Part shown: piece after piece, positions 50,638 to 60,894 of the stretch
Layout of the letters: the number at the start of each line of letters is the position of its first letter
Position numbering within the stretch: position 1 is the stretch's first letter
Assembly: GCA_035772735.1 (NCBI GenBank)
Contig: JASDFA010000004.1
Coordinates: 18,813,501-18,877,500, forward strand
Direction of reading: 5' to 3'
DNA from: Datura wrightii
Lineage: Eukaryota; Streptophyta; Magnoliopsida; Solanales; Solanaceae
Length of the DNA stretch: 64,000 nucleotides
The notes under the pieces: generated by a model
What the model was told of the DNA's origin: nothing
Databases searched by the model: none
The model's input: the letters and a program-made list of their open reading frames with translations, nothing else
Made by a program: the position numbers and the translations under genes

Positions 50638-51982
50638 GCTTAACGACGTCGAGCCACGACGGTAAACCAGGCGCTGCACGGGAGGCAACCCGTGAATTTT
50701 TTTTTCTTTTTGTAAAGTGTGAATAGATTTTTCTTTTCCTTTTTCTTGATTAACAACAAAAATTTTAGTTTTTGTTTTCGTTTTTATTTTTATTTAGAGT
50801 GAAACCTATAATTCTAACCAATTTCGTGTAGTGAGATGAATTTCAGGTCAAACGGAGGAAAATATGCACGGAATCGCAAAAGAAAATTCGAGGTATGAAA
50901 ATTAATAAAAAGTGGCAAAACAGTGAGCTAGGGCGATAGCTCAGTGTCACGGAGGAGGACCTCCGCGTTACCCTCCGTGACACGTTGAGGTATAAATTCG
51001 GAATTTTTAAAATATTCCGGAGTACCCTCGCGACAGCTCTGTGTCACAGAGGCAGTGCACCGCGATGCACTCCGTGACACGTTGCCGTGTATATCGCGAC
51101 GGGTCACACCGGGTCGCCGGGTGACCCGCGCGATTTTCCCACTTTTAAACCCCGAAACCCCCTCACTTTTCCTTATTTTTCAATCACTCCGTGACCAAAC
51201 TCCCTAAAACCCACCCCCCTTCAACGTGACACGGAATAGGCCAAGAAAATCATTGAGTTTTCTTCAATTCTTCAACTTCAAGGTATGTTCTTCGATTCCA
51301 TCTCATTTCTTGTCGATTTTCTTCGATATTGAGCATGTGAGGTGAGCTAAGTTTGCCCTAAGTAGAAATTAATCATGAATTCAATTGAATTGTTGTTGAT
51401 GAATGTTCGGAATATCATTATGATTGATTGAACTCGTTAATTACATAATTTAATCGAATTTTCTTGATATCATCATTTCTAGGGCTTGTTTTTGAATTTG
51501 AAGTGGAAAAATGTAGTGAACTTGTGAAATTCATGCCGGGTTGTACATGTTGAGTGAGATGAGTCGATGTGCTAGTTGTTATCATGTTAAAAGACCGACG
51601 GATTCTCGGGTTAGGGGAATATTGAAATTTGCAAGAATTGGGTGAATTGTATAGGTTCGTGTAGATAAATTCTTGTTGTTTTTCGTTTCTTTGTTTTTTT
51701 TCCTTGCTAAGTGCGATGGATTAAAAGGTTATCGATGGTAATGATTGTTGTTAGCTGTATGAAGTCTGAGTAGTACATAGAATATATACCGTCGAATTCT
51801 TCGTATGCACTAGGCATGTTTGTATAGTTGGTTGTTTATTTGTGTAAATAAAGATGATCTTGCCAGAATGTTGTAAATTTGGCTAAGGACTAAGTGTGGG
51901 GTAGCCTAGCTTAACCCGACCTTAGTCGAGTTAATATTCATTGGCTTAACATTGATCTTGTCTACTTGGGTTGACAGGTAAA
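50638..51982 (+). promoter_or_regulatory. E4 internal regulatory region upstream of ORF2
   Basis: It begins with CACGGGAGGCAACCCGTG, the hairpin that follows pol in Athila elements. Two modules resemble the LTR palindrome: GTGTCACGGAGGAGG...CCCTCCGTGACAC (50944-50983) followed by TATAAATTCGGAA, and GTGTCACAGAG...CTCCGTGACAC (51041-51080) followed by GTGTATATCG. A pyrimidine-rich leader (51130-51282) ends at a strong donor, AAG|GTATGT. The intron 51283-51977 ends TTGACAG, six bases before the ORF2 ATG. An ORF2-specific promoter with a 5'-UTR intron is inferred. Confidence 0.5.
51283..51977 (+). other. Putative 5'-UTR intron of E4 ORF2
   Basis: GTATGT at 51283 matches the plant donor consensus and TTGACAG at 51971-51977 is a good acceptor. 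The T-rich, AT-rich interval contrasts with the GC-richer sequence on both sides, as plant introns do. The ORF2 ATG (51983) lies six bases after the acceptor. Confidence 0.5.
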
Positions 51983-53203
51983 ATGGCAAGCAGGCAAGAA
52001 AAAGGGAAAGGTGCATCAACATCTGGCGCCGGAAGAAAGCGAATCAGACTGGGCACAGCAGTCCCAGCAGCACCAGCGGTTCAACGCGGCCAACACCGCC
52101 AATACGGAACCAGATGGGTGACGGATGAGGGGAAGAAATGGTACGCAAAGCACAAAGAAAACAAGTACTTCCCCGAGGAACATATAGCACGGGAACCATT
52201 GGCACAGGAGTTCCCTAGGATTGTCCACCTGATCGAGGCAGCTGGGCTCAACTTCATCTTTGAAGAGCCCAAGGAATGCAACTTGCACCTGATTCGGGAA
52301 TTCTATGCCAATTGGAACCCGACCCTAAGAAGTCACACCATAAAAATCAGAGGGCAAATAGTCACATTCGAGCCCCACCACCTCAATACTATCATAGGGG
52401 CGCGGGACACAGACGCCCACGTGCTTCGACAGCTGAACATTACCCCACTGTATGCGGACATCAGACGCACCTTGTGTGGGACCCGATCGACAGCTAGATG
52501 GAGCAGACACAAAGAGAGGGGTTACCATCAGACTTTGCCCTATTCACAGATGAACAGGGAAGCCAGAATATGGCTAAAGATCGTCTGTTCCTGCCTAATC
52601 CCAGGGGTACATATGACAGATGTAACTCGGGATCGTGTATGCCTGGTGTACGCCCTGATGAAAGGGCTGGAGATCAACGTGGGGGCGGTGATTATCTCCG
52701 CCATGAAGAGAGCCCGGTTGCATCAGGGGCACAGATACGGATTTGGGGGGCTACTCATCACCTTCCTGAGGGGCCTAGATGTTGAGGAAGAGGCCCTTGA
52801 CTATATCCCGCAGATGGAGCGGCGGGCCTTAGATGTTACTAAAACTAAGGCACCCGACACCACCCACGGGCCAGTGCTTACACTTGGCTAGCGACATGCT
52901 CGTGATGATCAGTATATGGCTTGCATGTATGGGATGCAGATGCTCCAGCTGAGGATAGGCGGGAGGCCGGCAACAGAGGAGGAGCTATGGCAGCTCGAGC
53001 TAGACTACCCTTTCGGCGAGAACGCCAGGGCTCTATGCTGAGTGGGGCCAGCATTTGTAGAGCCCATGGATGATGATGTCCCCACAGACGAGGAGACACG
53101 TCGGGAGGACTCCGATGTGGAGTCTGATGATGACGACGGGGGTGATTCAGACATAGGAGATGAAGCAGCCGCACCTGATGAAGAAGTGGAGTACTTTGAT
53201 TGA
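51983..53203 (+). pseudogene. E4 ORF2: putative plant transposon protein in the env position, two stops
   Basis: MASRQEKGKGASTSGAGRKR opens with a basic, possibly nuclear-targeting N-terminus. The middle part reads EFPRIVHLIEAAGLNFIFEE, LIREFYANWNPTLRSHTIKI, RGQIVTFEPHHLNTIIGARD and then REARIWLKIVCSCLIPGVHM and RLHQGHRYGFGGLLITFLRG. This is the globular domain known as putative plant transposon protein; no biochemical role is established. A TAG at 52889-52891 and a TGA at 53039-53041 interrupt one frame that otherwise runs 406 codons to a very acidic tail (DSDVESDDDDGGDSD). No signal peptide or membrane segment is visible, which argues against a true envelope protein. It is expressed, if at all, separately from gag. 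Confidence 0.75.
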
Positions 53204-55003
53204 TCAGGGAGTTCCATCACCCAAATTTTTGTCCTATTTTAACTTTTGTGAACACTGGGGACAGTGTTCGAGCTAAGTGTGGGGTGGGAGTAGTTAGGTG
53301 TTGGCTGTGTTGTTATGTATATATTCTAATTTGTTGTCGTGCCTGTGAAATTTTGTTGTTCCCTGTGATTTGTGAATTATTAAGTTGTTGTTCTGTATTG
53401 TAAATTATGTGAAATTGTTGTGTGTTGCTGAATGTTGCTATCTAATTTTGTACATATTTTTGTTAATCGAAATGATCGATATTTTAATTTTTTTTTCAAT
53501 TCTTGGGTTTCTCGGCGTTTATTTTCGGTTCTTTTACCGAGAATGGTCCCATTGAACCGAAGTCATAGTTAGTGACCGTTCCCTATGATGGATGGATGAT
53601 GACTGTCTTAAGGGAAATGTAGTCGTTAGGAGTAGGTTTTTCAATTATTTTTCAGTTGTTTTTCTTTTGTGGGTTGCATCCCAAAACCTGTAGTTACTTG
53701 ATGGTTGCGAAATTCTGGTTGCGTGTTGTACATGATATTTAAAATGCAAAGGTGATTCATATGAAAGCATACAACTTTGTAAATATGTTGAGATACCTAG
53801 GCCATAGAGTTCGATTCAGTGTGATTGAGGCTTAATGTTTGAATTCCTGCAATTAGTTGAGTGAAGAGTCTGTGAATACATCTTGAATTGAGCATGTGCA
53901 ATAAGTGTGAAGTGAGGTTTTGTTATTCCATGCTATTGTGAAGTGTCTAGAACTTGCCTGGTATGTGTACAAAACGAAATGAAGGAGGTGTATTGTAGGA
54001 GAGGATGTAGGCATTTCTTTGTTTTAACCGAAAGTTTCTATTTTTCATTGTCGTACCCACCTTGATTGTATACCCTAGTCAGCCCGTTGAGCCTTTAGCC
54101 TATTATTTTTTTCTTTTGTCAAAAAGTGTAAACCGAGCTTAATCCCTTTCTTTTCATTAGCCGTAAAGTCTATACAGAACTCTTAAGCGCTTAAGAAGAG
54201 AAAATCATTTTTCCAAAGTGTCAAAAGAGTGAGAATGGTGAAAAGAAAAGAAAAGCCGAGTGATGGAAGAAAAGAAAAGGTCGAAGGTGTACTTGTTATA
54301 AATAAACTACAATGAAGGTGCATGAATAATCTTTGTTGTTGTGTCAAGTGTGCTTAATAAGATGGGCCAAACTAAAGAAAAACGTCAAGAATGGGAGGAT
54401 GAAAAAGAAAAAAGAAACAATGTCCATGAGTTGATGGGATGTGTTGAAAAAGCGCTTAAGGATGCTAGTGGCTATTATTAGCTAACCCAATATTTACTAG
54501 TTCCGTGGCTTCCATTACAACCCGTTAAAGTCCTACGTGATCTTACATCGCACTTCTTTATATTAGTGGAGTAATACACTAAGGGCAAGCTTATGGGTCA
54601 TGACATGATGCATGTGAATTCTTTTGGGAGAGAGAGCGAAATTGTGTTTACATGCCCCTGCTTGAAATTTTGTGAGTTCATATGAGCAAAAAGGGGAAGA
54701 CTCTCTTGTGTTGTGAGGGCACATGCTTGATGAGAGATTGATTTTCGTGTCGGATATCTTGATCAGCTGATTTGCATGAGTTTGCCAATATCGAGAGTCG
54801 ATTCTTAAGTCTAGGAGGTCTTGATGTATTGAAGGTCATTGCATTGATTGGACCATGCATGTTTTCTTGATGATTTGCTGTATTGAATAATCGGTATGAC
54901 CGTAGCCTAAATTGTCGAACCAAAGTAGCGAGGTTGGGATGTAAATTGCATGAGGTGTAGGATTGTTGTTCGAGGACGAACAAGGATTTAAGTGTGGGGT
55001 AAG
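53204..55003 (+). other. E4 3' non-coding region and polypurine tract
   Basis: 1.8 kb without a supported gene; small open frames are fortuitous. It ends TTTAAGTGTGGGGTAAG before the LTR, the polypurine tract (54989-55003). A second TAAGTGTGGGGT is at 53274-53285. Confidence 0.7.
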
Positions 55004-56425
55004 TGATCTTGGGCAAATTTATATGCCCAAGTGATACTCAAATGTGGAATTTTAGCCTTGTTTATCTATCAATGTGTATACATTCTCATGTAATTGGTAA
55101 TAAAATGTGAATTTATACTAACCAACATGATTAGCATTGTTTTGCAGGTAAAATATAATTTCGGGAAGCTAAAATGCATATTGGAGGATATCGGGGTTGG
55201 ACTCGGATGGGAGCAAGGGACAAGGCATTGGAAAGCATAAAATAAAGGGGCTCCGTGATGGAGCCGTGTCACGCTGCCATCGCGGAGGCCTTCTGCCAGG
55301 ATAGGGAATTTTCGCCCAATTTTCAGAGAGGGTACGCGATAGGTCCGTGGCATGGTGGCCTGGCTCCGCGTTGCACGCCGTGCCATGTTGGGCCTTATTT
55401 CCTGGACCCCCAGTTCCAGTGAAGGTCCCCGTCGGTAGCGTGTCACGGAGGCAGTGCTCCGCGATGCACTCCGTGACACGTTGCTTGTTATTCCGGAAAA
55501 AATTTTCACTAGTATAAATAGAACACTTAGGTTCATTTTTCAATATTCTGACTGGGTGGAGCAAGAATGTGGGTTACAGGCAGTTGAGGGGATGAAATTA
55601 TCAGGGTTTTTCTCTCTTTCCTTCTCTTTGTATTCAATTGCTTGTATGTTTAACACTCATTTAACGATGTTTAATCCACAAATGAGTGGCAAATTCATCT
55701 TCTTGCTGAGGTTATGAACAATTGTAGTGAAATGTGATTGTTGATCATATTGGTTTTTCATCTTTTCTTCCATGGTTGTTCTATTAATTCTTGTTCTTAC
55801 TGCGTTAATGTGTGGCCTACGTTAATGTAAATCTAAAAAGTCCGGTTTCACTCGAGAGAGCAAGAAATTAAAAAGTTATGAATTAATAGGATATGATCTT
55901 TTCTTAGTTTGGGAAAATTGAGAATTGATTTACTTTCAGGATAGAAATATACCTGAAAGTCGTATTAGTCAATTTAGGAACCAGGTTTGTATGGCTAGAA
56001 CATGAATTGCATTTAATCACAGAAATGAAGGTGGATGGTTCATGATTCTTAAGTGGGGTTAAATACGAGAGTTTTAATCTCTTGGCAATAGTTCTTGACT
56101 AGCAACCGGAGGAAAAGACTAACCAAATTATGTCAATAATTAATTTCATTACATGTTCGTTTAACCTCAGCATGCTCTCATTCATAGTTCAGACTCATAT
56201 TAGATAGTTGTTTTAGATTTAGCATAAAAATTATAAATCAAAATATCAAACTTTTGGTCACGCTATTGTCTGCATTTTTAGAATTAAAATATAGTACACT
56301 TGAGCAGATTGCACTTTATCCCAGTCCCTGTGGGATCGATACTTGGCTTACTTAAGCCACTTTACTACTTGTTCGACCACGTGCACTTGCGTGTAGTTAT
56401 ATACCCATATAACGCGAACCGAACA
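55004..56425 (+). repeat. E4 3' LTR
   Basis: 1,422 bp, same ends as the 5' LTR. The palindrome at 55440-55479 has perfect 11-bp arms. Confidence 0.93.
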
Positions 56426-56430
56426 GTCAC

Positions 56431-56770
56431 GATCTTCTTCCTTCTTATCATTCAGTTTATTTAAGTTGTTTCTACATAAAAGGTTTAAAATCAATCTTGT
56501 TTGATCACTTAGTAAATACCCCCACATAATAATGAATCCGTAAGGGACCCACATTTGTGGACCTCGAGAGGTGCCTAACACCTTTCTTTCGAGGTAACTT
56601 GAACTCTTACCCAGCTCTGGTGACCTAGGCTAGTATAACAGTCTCTTAGGTTAGTATGGTGTCCTAACGCCCCCAAATCGTTAGGTGGCGACTCTTTTTC
56701 TTTTAATAACCCAAAAGAGTTGTCACATGTTGTATCCTGCTTTCCGCGAGGAAAATGGGGAGCGACAGCA
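56431..56770 (+). repeat. E3 left LTR, part 2
   Basis: It continues the LTR after the second GTCAC and ends GGGGAGCGACAGCA. The TTAGGTGGCGACTC block near the end is typical of Ogre-type LTRs. Confidence 0.8.
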
Positions 56771-56788
56771 TGACAACTCTGCTGGGGA
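56771..56788 (+). other. E3 primer-binding site (tRNA-Arg type)
   Basis: TGACAACTCTGCTGGGGA; the usual Ogre site is TGGCGACTCTGCTGGGGA. Confidence 0.85.
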
Positions 56789-58512
56789 TTTATTTAGGTT
56801 CTAACCAATACGTGTTCGTTTTTATGTGGGAATTCATATTTTGCTTGCATGCCTATTTGTTTTTAAATTTATTTGTTTCATTTTTAGTTAAGGTAAAATT
56901 TTCCTTTACTTGCATATCTATTTTTGTATGACATATTTTACTTCCTAATATGTTCTATTTGTCATTTTGCCTTACATGATTAATTTCTTTCCTTTTTTCT
57001 TTTTTTTTCTTTTATTTATTTTTATAAACTGTCAAAATATTTTAATCCCCTATTTTTATATCTTCCCTTAAATTTTCACAGGCACACACTTGATAACGGT
57101 TGCGTGGTTTCACGGCCGCTCACTTTTAAAACACCCTTCGAGAAATGTCTCATGATTTGGTCGATCAGCAGTGCATCGACGATCATGAGCTTTTTCACTC
57201 TCAAGTTGTCCGCTTGAGGGAACCGTGTCTTCCTATTCCTAGATCTTGACCGTGTATCCCTTTACTAAGGGATATGCATCATCTCAAACCTCGAAAAATG
57301 CAATGTCCAAGGCACGTCAAATATTTAGTGAAACTTTGCCTTAAGTCCTAAGGGATTTCCTATCTCGAAAATGACATTTTTATAATCTGTGTGCATTGTT
57401 TTTGTCCCTTTCTTTATCTTCTTTCCTTGCTTAAAATATTTTCTTCCATTTTTAGCTACTCGTGTTTGATTTATTTTCTTTTCTTATTATTTTGTTAATT
57501 TGATTGTAATTATCCCTTTACTTAACTATGTGACATAACAGATTATCCATAATTTTTTATTTTCTATTTCATTAAATGATTGTCGTATTTCTTAATTACT
57601 TATCATGTGTACGTGATAATTATTATTATTTTTTCATTACGATCATACTTCCCCCACTTGTGAATCTCACTATCACACACTGTACACGCGAGTTGTGCTT
57701 TGCACTTCTCCAAAATTCTTCCAAAACTCATTTAGAAAGAGTTGGCACATACGTGGGATGAGTGGATGGTTTTATTACCATGTGACCACGTGCCTTTTCA
57801 GAGTTTTTAGTCCGCATGCCAAACTTTTAGATGCTAATAAGTCATGCATTGCATTATCCCCTAAGAAGTCTTGATACCCTTGGTGTATTGAGACCATTAG
57901 TTTAACCTTGCCCAAAGTCTAAAGAGATTTACAATCTCGAGAGGGACATTATCATATCTATTTGCATTTTTATTTGAGAAATCAATATGTCTAAAATGTT
58001 GACTATTTGCTCGTTAGGTGGGATGGGTAAAACTAAAATTTCATTATGCAGATTGTTAAGCATCAATCCGCATCGTATAAGCAAAGAAGAGGCCGAAGAT
58101 GGAAGAGCATTTCCATTTAGGCTATAGCTTTACCTCTTTGTAATCTTTATTTTCTTATCTTATTATGTAAACAAAGCAATAATTTTGTTTATTTATTTTA
58201 TGTATTTGGGATTTTAATGGAGCAAATGGAATGACACATTATGACATATTTGACTTTCAAAAATGCGTTAGGCCTACCTCTGGCACAAAAGAGGCCCCAA
58301 ATTAGGAAGACGTGTTAATCTTTTATTTTCAATGTGAAGCGTATTAATGTGTTTCCTTCATCTTTTATCTACAACATGTCATGCCCTAATTTCTTTACTA
58401 ATTTTATTTTTCTGTTTATTGTTTATCTTGATTATTCCCCTTCCTAAGGTTGATTTGTGCATAACCGTCCCCCATACCTTTCTCGCTGTTGATTCACTGA
58501 AGCAAAAGGGAA
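56789..58512 (+). other. E3 5' untranslated region
   Basis: No long gene. A short frame at 57145-57249 (MSHDLVDQQCIDDHELFHSQ...) of 34 codons could be an upstream ORF but has no independent support. The rest is AT-rich with pyrimidine runs. Confidence 0.55.
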
Positions 58513-60207
58513 ATGAATGATAGTAATAGTTCAGCAGTTAGAATTGACACGCTTACTCCAAAAGATTTCGCAGAGAGTTCGGAAAGGAGGTATCCACCCG
58601 AATGTAACGACCTGATTATAAGGATGGAGCAAAGGATTTTGGAACTCCAAGGAGAATTATCTCGAGCTCGTAATACAACCAATCTGTCAGTCCCCCTGGA
58701 GACTTCGTTAGAACAGCAGACCGAGATTCATGCTTCTACCAAGCCTCACGTCACTTTCACATGTCTTCCTCTAGCATCTCATCAAGCCTCATATCCTCAA
58801 AACAATCCTAGTCATGCCTATTCGTTTCCTCAAAATCATATACAACATTCGCATAATGCCTATGCAACTCCTTCAAATCAAGCCATACCACAAGGACCGC
58901 CCACCATGTTTCATTACTTACCTCCTACAGTTACATCCAACACGTCTTACGCTCTGAGAGATCATACCCTAAACCCCATTTATATCGAGACTGCTCCGGT
59001 CACTCATCACTTAGGAGAATCTGGACTCTCTGAGAAAGACAACTTGACACAATCTATGGCTGAGGAACTCAAGAAGATGAACAACCGATTACAAAATATT
59101 GAAGGGGCCAACAGGATAGAAGGCCTAAGTTATGAAGACCTATGCATAAATCCCGACGTCGAGTTACCGGCGGGATACAAACCTCTGAAGTTTGAAATGT
59201 TCAATGGTACCAGTGATCCGAAAGCCCACTTAAGGATGTATTGCGACAAGTTGATTGGAGTAGGAAGATATGAAAAAATTCGAATGAAGTTGTTCATGAG
59301 AAGTTTGTCTGGAGATTCTCTCAATTGGTACGTAGAGCAAAATCCGAGGAAATGGATTAATTGGATTGATATGGCTACAACTTTTGTAGAGCAGTTTGAT
59401 TTCAATACAGAGAATGCACCGGACTTACACTATATTCAGAACTTGAAAAGAAATCCTACAGAGACATTTAGGGAATATGCAACCCGTTGGAGGTCCGAGG
59501 CCGCCGGAGTGCGACCTCCAATGGAAGAAGTTCAAATGAAGGATATCTTTATGTGGAGTCTGGACCCGCAAGTGCATGATAGATTGATGCTAGTTAGTGA
59601 GAATAACTTTGCCGAGCTCATCAAGTTAGGTGAAAAGATTGAGGAAGGTATCAAGAACGGCACCATTATAGATTGGGGAGCATTACAAATAGCCAGTAAA
59701 ACCTTGCAATCTAGTAGGACCATTGAGAACAAGAACGGGAAAGAGGTGAATGCCGTAGAAAGACCAAAAACTCCGTGGGGCTACCAAACACCTCTTGTCC
59801 CATATCAATTGCCTCCATACCATCACTCATTGCCGTTCTACAACCCTGTTACCTATCATGCACAACCTGCACATTTTCAGCCACCTCCACCTGCATTCCA
59901 AAGGCCACAAATTTGTCAAAATCCACCGATTCAACAATCTCGCAAGCCCGCGAGGCCCCTAGCAAGTTCATCAAAGCAATATACTTCGTTGGGTGAGCCT
60001 ATAACCCAATTGTATGAGAGATTAAAAGTTGTCGGGTATATCACTCCAATTCCCACAATAGTGATGGATACGCATGCGAAATGGCTCGATCATAATAAGA
60101 TTTGTGACTATCATTTAGGGATGAGAGGATACACTGCAGAAGAGTGTCGAGCTTTGAAAGACAAGATTCAAGCACTGATTGATGCCAAGGTGATCCACCC
60201 GAAATAA
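58513..60207 (+). CDS. E3 gag-like protein, Ogre/Tat type, intact, 564 aa
   Basis: Structural protein that would package element RNA into cytoplasmic particles. Residues 1-210 are a low-complexity Ser/Pro/His/Asn-rich region with a predicted amphipathic stretch near 40 (LIIRMEQRILELQGELSRA). The retrotransposon gag domain spans about 215-380 and reads DVELPAGYKPLKFEMFNGTS, RMKLFMRSLSGDSLNWYVEQ, TFREYATRWRSEAAGVRPPM. A Pro/His/Tyr-rich linker follows, then LGEPITQLYERLKVVGYI and a knuckle-like CDYHLGMRGYTAEEC (531-545) where His-Tyr spacing differs from a standard CCHC. The frame has no stop or shift. The ATG has an A three bases upstream. No pol follows in any frame, so the protein must act alone or with a partner element's enzymes. 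Confidence 0.85.
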   Translation: MNDSNSSAVRIDTLTPKDFAESSERRYPPECNDLIIRMEQRILELQGELSRARNTTNLSVPLETSLEQQTEIHASTKPHVTFTCLPLASHQASYPQNNPSHAYSFPQNHIQHSHNAYATPSNQAIPQGPPTMFHYLPPTVTSNTSYALRDHTLNPIYIETAPVTHHLGESGLSEKDNLTQSMAEELKKMNNRLQNIEGANRIEGLSYEDLCINPDVELPAGYKPLKFEMFNGTSDPKAHLRMYCDKLIGVGRYEKIRMKLFMRSLSGDSLNWYVEQNPRKWINWIDMATTFVEQFDFNTENAPDLHYIQNLKRNPTETFREYATRWRSEAAGVRPPMEEVQMKDIFMWSLDPQVHDRLMLVSENNFAELIKLGEKIEEGIKNGTIIDWGALQIASKTLQSSRTIENKNGKEVNAVERPKTPWGYQTPLVPYQLPPYHHSLPFYNPVTYHAQPAHFQPPPPAFQRPQICQNPPIQQSRKPARPLASSSKQYTSLGEPITQLYERLKVVGYITPIPTIVMDTHAKWLDHNKICDYHLGMRGYTAEECRALKDKIQALIDAKVIHPK

Positions 60208-60850
60208 AGCCTGTTGAAGTCGGAACCTACCCTCAGTTTGATTTATTCCTTTATTCGAAAACCTTTTATTTCTTATAATTTGAACTACGTTGGACCTGAT
60301 TCCCATTTAAGAGGGATACATAGGTGCCCTTATGGGGTTCGGTCTATATCTTAATAAAATTTCCTTTCCCTTTTCCTTAACAATTGGGGCAGAATTTTGA
60401 GAGGACCTCAAAAATTCAATAGATAGAAGCGTTTCTACGTAATTGGGGTAGAATTTTTGAGGGGACTTCAAAAATTCGCAACTCTGTGTCATTTACAAAA
60501 GGAGTCTATGTCATCTTCTACACTGGGGCAGAAATTTTGAGAAGGATCTCAAAATTTCCTCAACACCCAGTCAAACCAAGGAATTGATTCCCAAAGAGAA
60601 CGCATATAGAAAGACCTGACATCCAACTCATGAGATCGGGATAGCAACGGAAAAATAAAGGCACAAATCAGCCTTCCCCCTTTTTTTAATCTTATGATTT
60701 TTTTTGTGTGAATACAGGAGCAACGGGTACCAAATTTGCAATCATTCTACATGGATTTTCGAAGATATTCATTATCAACTACAAAGCTAAACTACTTGAA
60801 GTTTGTCCATGAACAGGGTTAAGCGCTACCCTTTTAGTAAGTTACTCAAA
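60208..60850 (+). other. E3 post-gag region with PPT-like motifs
   Basis: Three blocks of GGGGCAGAATTTTGAGAGG type, at 60386, 60446 (GGGGTAG) and 60524. Each is followed by a CTCAAAAATT segment that can pair with it. A hairpin-like motif (CCTGATTCCC...GGGATACATAGG) lies at 60294-60344. Confidence 0.75.
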
Positions 60851-60894
60851 GTTGAACGCAAATTGTTTGAAGCTAAGTATTAATGCTTTGATTT

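Larger units (their letters stand above)
47173..56425 (+). mobile_element. E4: Athila-like gypsy element lacking pol, 9,253 bp
   Basis: Two 1,422-bp LTRs (47173-48594, 55004-56425) with the 5-bp duplication GTCAC (47168-47172, 56426-56430). The primer-binding site TGGCGCCGTTGCCGGGGA is the Athila type. Gag and retropepsin are present, then a GGGAGGCAACCC block typical of the end of Athila pol, then a second gene in the env position. RT, RNase H and integrase are absent, so movement would depend on another element. By eye the LTRs differ at about 35-40 positions. Confidence 0.93.

Noticed and set aside
51983..53203. ORF2 as a retroviral-type envelope gene
   Set aside because: No signal peptide, membrane segment or cleavage-site pattern is visible. 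The basic start and acidic tail suit a soluble, possibly nuclear protein.
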